Shown: piece by piece, positions 12,571-16,002 of the stretch | Layout of the letters: each line of letters begins with the position of its first letter | How positions within the stretch are numbered: the stretch's first letter is position 1 | NCBI GenBank assembly: GCA_937952085.1 | Contig: CALFYQ010000223.1 | Coordinates: 1-16,002 of the forward strand | Direction: 5' to 3' | DNA length: 16,002 nucleotides | Source: an uncultured Paracoccaceae bacterium | Lineage (GTDB): Bacteria > Pseudomonadota > Alphaproteobacteria > Rhodobacterales > Rhodobacteraceae | Notes under the pieces: model-generated | The model's database searches: none | The model's input: only the letters and a program-made list of their open reading frames with translations | What the model was told of the DNA's origin: nothing | Position numbers and translations under genes: made by a program

Positions 12571-13770
12571 ATGACGCCGCTTCGCGCCGCCCTCGCCGCC
12601 CTGCTTCTCGCCGCGCCCGCCGCCATAGCGGCGCCGGCCCCGAAGGACTGGCCCGCGATTCTCGAGGCGGCGCGCGGCCAGACGGTCTGGTTCAACGCCT
12701 GGGGCGGTTCGACGCGGATCAACGACTACATCGCCTGGGCGGCGGCGGAGGCCGAGGCGCGGTTCGGCTTCGAGGTCGAGCAGGTGAAGCTCGGCGACAC
12801 GTCGGAGGCGGTGAGCCGCGTCGTCACCGAGATAACGGCGGGGCTGACCGAGGGCGGCGCGGTCGATCTCATCTGGATCAACGGCGAGAACTTTGCGGCG
12901 ATGAAGTCCCGCGGCCTCCTCTACGGCCCCTGGGCGGGCGGGATCCCGAACGCCGCGCTGCTGGACCCGGACGCCAACCCCGCGCTCAGCCTCGATTTCG
13001 CGGTGGAGACGGAGGGGTACGAAAGCCCCTGGGGCCTCGCGCAGTTCGTCTTCTACCGGAACGCCGCGCGCCTCCCCGAGCCGCCGATGTCGATCCCGGC
13101 GCTTCTCGACTGGGCGAAGGCGCATCCGGGCCGCTTCGCCTTCCCGGCGCCGCCGGACTTTCTCGGCGTCACCTTCCTCAAGCAGGCGCTGATTGAACTG
13201 ACGCCGGACCGCGCCCGGCTGATCGAGCCGCCGGGCGCCGATGCGGAGACGATTCTCGCGCCGCTCTGGGCCTACATGAGGGAGCTGACGCCGCATCTCT
13301 GGCGCGGCGGGCGGGCCTATCCGGCTTCCGGGCCGCGGCTCTTCCCGCTGATGGCGGATGACGAGATCGACCTCGCGGTGAATTTCGGCGCCGGGGAAAT
13401 CTCCGCCGCCGTCGCCAATTACGACCTGCCGGAGACGGCCCGCGCCTATGTGCTGACGGGCGGGACCATCGCCAACGCGCATTTCCTCGCGATCCCCGCC
13501 AATGCGAAGGCGAAGGAGGCGGCGATGGTCTTCGCCGATTTCCTGCTCTCGCCGGAGGCGCAGGCGAGGAAGGCGGACCCGGAGGTCTGGGGCGACGCGA
13601 CCGCGCTTTCGATGGAGAAGCTTCCGCCGGAAGAAGCCACGCGCTTCGCCGCGCTCGATCCCGGCCCCGCGGCGCGGGAGGCGAAGGGCCCGGCCCTGCC
13701 CGAGCCCCACGCCGACTGGGCGCCGCTGATCGAAGCGGGCTGGAAAACCCGCTTCGCCGTCGCCGAATGA
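12571..13770 (+). CDS. ynjB: ABC transporter substrate-binding protein, YnjB family
   Basis: 399-aa periplasmic binding protein of the YnjBCD importer. A signal peptide (MTPLRAALAALLLAAPAAIA, cleavage about residue 20-21) is followed by the YnjB start KDWPAILEAARGQTVWFNAWGG (25-46). Other family blocks are TEGGAVDLIWINGENFAAM, SPWGLAQFVFYRNAARLPEPP, FAFPAPPDFLGVTFLKQAL, DDEIDLAVNFGAGEISAAV and the ending APLIEAGWKTRF. It belongs to the large extracellular solute-binding fold shared with thiamine, polyamine and iron(III) binders, but E. coli YnjB has no agreed substrate. GGGAG lies 6 bases before the ATG. First gene of ynjB-ynjC-ynjD, which are 39 bases apart and then overlapping by 4 bases. 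Control appears to lie in the repeats upstream. Confidence 0.9.
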   Translation: MTPLRAALAALLLAAPAAIAAPAPKDWPAILEAARGQTVWFNAWGGSTRINDYIAWAAAEAEARFGFEVEQVKLGDTSEAVSRVVTEITAGLTEGGAVDLIWINGENFAAMKSRGLLYGPWAGGIPNAALLDPDANPALSLDFAVETEGYESPWGLAQFVFYRNAARLPEPPMSIPALLDWAKAHPGRFAFPAPPDFLGVTFLKQALIELTPDRARLIEPPGADAETILAPLWAYMRELTPHLWRGGRAYPASGPRLFPLMADDEIDLAVNFGAGEISAAVANYDLPETARAYVLTGGTIANAHFLAIPANAKAKEAAMVFADFLLSPEAQARKADPEVWGDATALSMEKLPPEEATRFAALDPGPAAREAKGPALPEPHADWAPLIEAGWKTRFAVAE

Positions 13771-13809
13771 GGCGCATCGCGGCCCGCCGATGAGCCCGCG
13801 CGGGGCGCG

Positions 13810-15498
13810 ATGAAGGGCGCGGGCCTTCTCGGCCTCGCGCCGGCGTTGACGGCGCTCCTTCTCGCCGGGCCGGCGCTGGCGGGGCTCGCCGGGGTGTTGC
13901 TGCCGGCCTTCGGCTGGGCCCCGCCGCTCGGCGCGCGGGCGTTCGGGTTCGGCGAGTTCCGCGCGCTCTTCGCCGAGCCCGGCATTTTCCGCGCCGCCGC
14001 GCTCGCCCTCGGCGCCGGGCTCGCGGCGACGCTCGCCTCGCTCCTCATCGTCGCGCTCGTCCTCGCCGGCTGGGAGGGGACGCGCGCCTTTCGCGCGCTC
14101 GAACGCGCGCTGGCGCCGCTTCTCGCCCTGCCGCACGCCGCCGCCGCCTTCGGCCTCGCCTTCCTGATCGCTCCGTCGGGCTGGATCGCCCGCGCCCTCT
14201 CGCCCTGGGCGACCGGCTGGGAGCGGCCGCCCGATCTCCTCATCGTGGGAGATGGTTACGGCCTTTCCCTCATCGTCGGTCTCATCCTGAAGGAGGCGCC
14301 CTTCCTGTTTCTCATGGCGCTCGCCGCGCTTCCGGCCGCTGCGCCGCTTCGGGCGCGGCTCCTTTCTTCGACGATGGGGCATGGCCGCGTCTCGGGGTTC
14401 CTGAAGGCGGTCTGGCCGCAGATCTATCCGCAGCTTCGCCTGCCGGTCTTCGCCGTCCTCGCCTATTCGGTCTCCTCGGTGGACGTGGCGCTGATCCTCG
14501 GGCCAAGCGCGCCGCCGCCGCTTTCCGTGCTGATCCTCCGCTGGGCCGCGGACCCGGACCTCGCGCTCCGGCTCCGCGCGGCGGCGGGGGCGTCGCTTCT
14601 CCTCGCCCTCACCCTCGGCGCGTTCCTCCTCTGGCGGTGCGGCGAGGCGCTGGCCGCGAGGCTCCGCGACCGCGCAGTCTGGGCCGGCGGGCGCGGACGG
14701 GCGGAAGGACCGCTCCGCGCCTTCGGCCTCTCCGCCGCGCTCCTCACCGCCGGCGCGGCGGCGGGCGGTATCGCGGTGCTGGCGCTCTGGTCCTTCGCCG
14801 GCCGCTGGACCTTTCCGGGCGCGCTGCCGGAGGCCCTCTCGCTCCGGACCTGGGCGCGCGCCCTGCCCGCCGCCGCCGGGCCTGCGGCGGAAACCGCCGC
14901 GCTTGCCCTCGCCGCCACCGCCATCGCGCTCGCCCTCGTCCTTCTTTGCCTTGAGGCGGAAGTGAGGAGCGGCCGCCGCCCGCGCCGCGCGCTGATCCTG
15001 CTCTACTTGCCCCTCCTGATCCCGCCCGTCGCGTTCCTGCCGGGCCTCGCCACGCTGGCGCTCTTCGCCGGGATCGGCAGCGGAAGCGGCGCGGCGCTCC
15101 TCGGCCACCTCGTCTTCGTCACGCCCTACGTTTTCCTGTCGCTCGCCGGCCCGTGGCGGGCGATGGACCCGCGCCTGGCAGTCGTCGCCGGCTCGCTCGG
15201 CGCGGGGTCCTGGCGCGCCTTCCTGACGATCCGCGCGCCGATGGCGCTGGCGCCGATCCTCACCGCGGCGGCGGTCGGCTGCGCCGTCTCGGTCGGGCAA
15301 TATCTGCCGACCCTTCTCCTCGGCGCCGGCCGCACGCCGACCCTGACGACCGAGGCCGTGGCCCTCGCCGCCGGCGGCGACCGGCGGGCCATCGCGGCCT
15401 TCGCGCTGATGCAGACGGCGGCGGCGTTCCTCCCCTTCGCCGTCGCGCTGGCCCTGCCCCGGCTGGCCTGGCGGAACCGGCGGGGGATGCGGGCGTGA
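13810..15498 (+). CDS. ynjC: ABC transporter permease, YnjC family (double domain)
   Basis: 562-aa inner-membrane permease with two fused BPD-type permease domains (about residues 60-280 and 350-555), each with its cytosolic coupling loop (LSSTMGHGRVSGFLKAVWPQ and AGSLGAGSWRAFLTIRAPM), as in YnjC and ThiP-like proteins. Around twelve hydrophobic segments are seen. It is a little longer than E. coli YnjC (about 511). ATG at 13810 begins MKGAGLLGLAPALTALLLAG, directly a membrane helix; the ribosome site is only GGGG. A 7-codon frame (13790-13813) ends across this start codon (ATGA), and a CCCGCGCGGG palindrome sits 5 bases upstream, so translation may be coupled or damped. The stop overlaps the ynjD GTG. 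Confidence 0.9.
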   Translation: MKGAGLLGLAPALTALLLAGPALAGLAGVLLPAFGWAPPLGARAFGFGEFRALFAEPGIFRAAALALGAGLAATLASLLIVALVLAGWEGTRAFRALERALAPLLALPHAAAAFGLAFLIAPSGWIARALSPWATGWERPPDLLIVGDGYGLSLIVGLILKEAPFLFLMALAALPAAAPLRARLLSSTMGHGRVSGFLKAVWPQIYPQLRLPVFAVLAYSVSSVDVALILGPSAPPPLSVLILRWAADPDLALRLRAAAGASLLLALTLGAFLLWRCGEALAARLRDRAVWAGGRGRAEGPLRAFGLSAALLTAGAAAGGIAVLALWSFAGRWTFPGALPEALSLRTWARALPAAAGPAAETAALALAATAIALALVLLCLEAEVRSGRRPRRALILLYLPLLIPPVAFLPGLATLALFAGIGSGSGAALLGHLVFVTPYVFLSLAGPWRAMDPRLAVVAGSLGAGSWRAFLTIRAPMALAPILTAAAVGCAVSVGQYLPTLLLGAGRTPTLTTEAVALAAGGDRRAIAAFALMQTAAAFLPFAVALALPRLAWRNRRGMRA

Positions 15499-16002
15499 GC
15501 CTGGTGCTCGACGGGCTGCGGGTGAGCCGGGCCGGCGCGCCGCTCTTCTCCCTCACCGCCGAGATCGGCGCGGGCGACGCCCTGACGGTGATGGGCCCGT
15601 CCGGGGCCGGGAAATCGACCCTTCTCGCCGCCATCGCCGGCGCCCTGCCGCCCGGCTTCACGGCGAGCGGGCGGATCGAGCTCAACGGCCGGCGGATCGA
15701 CGGGCTGCCGACGGCAGCGCGGCGCGTCGGCCTGCTTTTCCAGGACGATCTTCTCTTCCCGCATCTCTCGGTCGGCGGGAACCTCGCCTTCGGCCTCGCG
15801 CCGCGACTGCGCGGCCGCGCCGCCCGCCGCGCCCGGATCGAGGCGGCGCTGGCCGAATTCGGCCTCGCCGGATTCGCCGGGCGGGACCCGGCGACGCTGT
15901 CCGGAGGTCAACGCTCCCGCGTCGCGCTGCTGCGCTGCCTCCTGGCGGAACCCGAGGCGCTTCTGCTCGACGAGCCCTTCTCGAAGCTCGACCTCGCGCT
16001 TC
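15495..16002 (+). CDS. ynjD: ABC transporter ATP-binding protein, YnjD family (partial)
   Basis: ATPase of the YnjBCD importer, cut by the window end after 169 codons (E. coli YnjD is about 217). It has Walker A GPSGAGKST (34-42), the Q-loop LLFQDDLLFPHLSVGGNL (80-97), signature LSGGQRSRVALLR (135-147) and Walker B ALLLDEPFSKLD (155-166); LPTAARRVGLLFQDDLLF and DPATLSGGQR are near-identical in kind to E. coli YnjD. The GTG start at 15495 overlaps the ynjC stop by 4 bases (GTGA), so translation is coupled. No separate ribosome site is evident. Confidence 0.93.
   Translation, partial: MSLVLDGLRVSRAGAPLFSLTAEIGAGDALTVMGPSGAGKSTLLAAIAGALPPGFTASGRIELNGRRIDGLPTAARRVGLLFQDDLLFPHLSVGGNLAFGLAPRLRGRAARRARIEAALAEFGLAGFAGRDPATLSGGQRSRVALLRCLLAEPEALLLDEPFSKLDLAL

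Noticed and set aside
12412..15300. 962-codon minus-strand frame opposite ynjB and ynjC
   Set aside because: Arg/Glu/Gly-rich with no family features, and fully antisense to well-conserved transporter genes; stop codons are rare there because of high GC.
1..16002. Mobile element, CRISPR, prophage or tRNA-linked island
   Set aside because: No transposase, integrase, terminal repeats, spaced repeats or tRNA-like fold were seen, and codon use looks even across the window.

Overview
The window is very GC-rich, with dense, short-spaced genes and strong G/C third-position bias. Gene content fits an alphaproteobacterium, most likely Rhodobacterales/Paracoccaceae. The pointers are a short rod-binding (FlgJ N-terminal-type) protein without a muramidase domain next to fliK-flgD, an N-formylglutamate amidohydrolase-like gene paired with a DUF1244 gene, a secreted DUF1194 protein, and a TTGACG-17-TAGAAG promoter at rpmB. 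I cannot name a genus. I see no rRNA or tRNA gene, CRISPR array, insertion sequence, prophage or integron.

Layout. (1) 124-3099, flagellar genes in two divergent pairs: fliK-flgD on the minus strand (hook length control and hook cap), and a rod-binding protein plus a FlgN-like chaperone candidate on the plus strand. (2) 3244-5725, minus strand: an AEC-family carrier and, upstream of it, a PykA-type pyruvate kinase whose residues match the K+-independent class. (3) 5849-6924, plus strand: N-formylglutamate amidohydrolase family protein and DUF1244 protein. (4) 6939-7862, minus: a DMT/EamA transporter, followed by 291 bases with no convincing gene. (5) 8154-10095, minus: a likely operon VOC protein -> secreted DUF1194 (VWA-like) protein -> nitroreductase resembling iodotyrosine deiodinase. 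(6) 10208-10897, plus: CobB-type sirtuin, divergent from the VOC gene across a long inverted repeat, and overlapping tail to tail with the next gene. (7) 10888-11713, minus: a two-gene copper module (DUF2946-like small protein, PCu(A)C chaperone). (8) 11821-12111, minus: rpmB (L28) with a clear promoter, a leader hairpin and a terminator. (9) 12571-16002, plus: a ynjB-ynjC-ynjD ABC importer of unknown substrate (ynjD cut by the window end), preceded by a structured control region with a direct repeat, a 17-bp palindrome and a promoter candidate.

Most of this is ordinary core and transport content. The parts most worth following are the deiodinase-like flavoprotein and its uncharacterised operon partners, the orphan YnjBCD transporter with its operator-like upstream region, and the 40-bp inverted repeat between the VOC and cobB genes. 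I found no evidence for a wholly new system such as a defence island or a new RNA element class.
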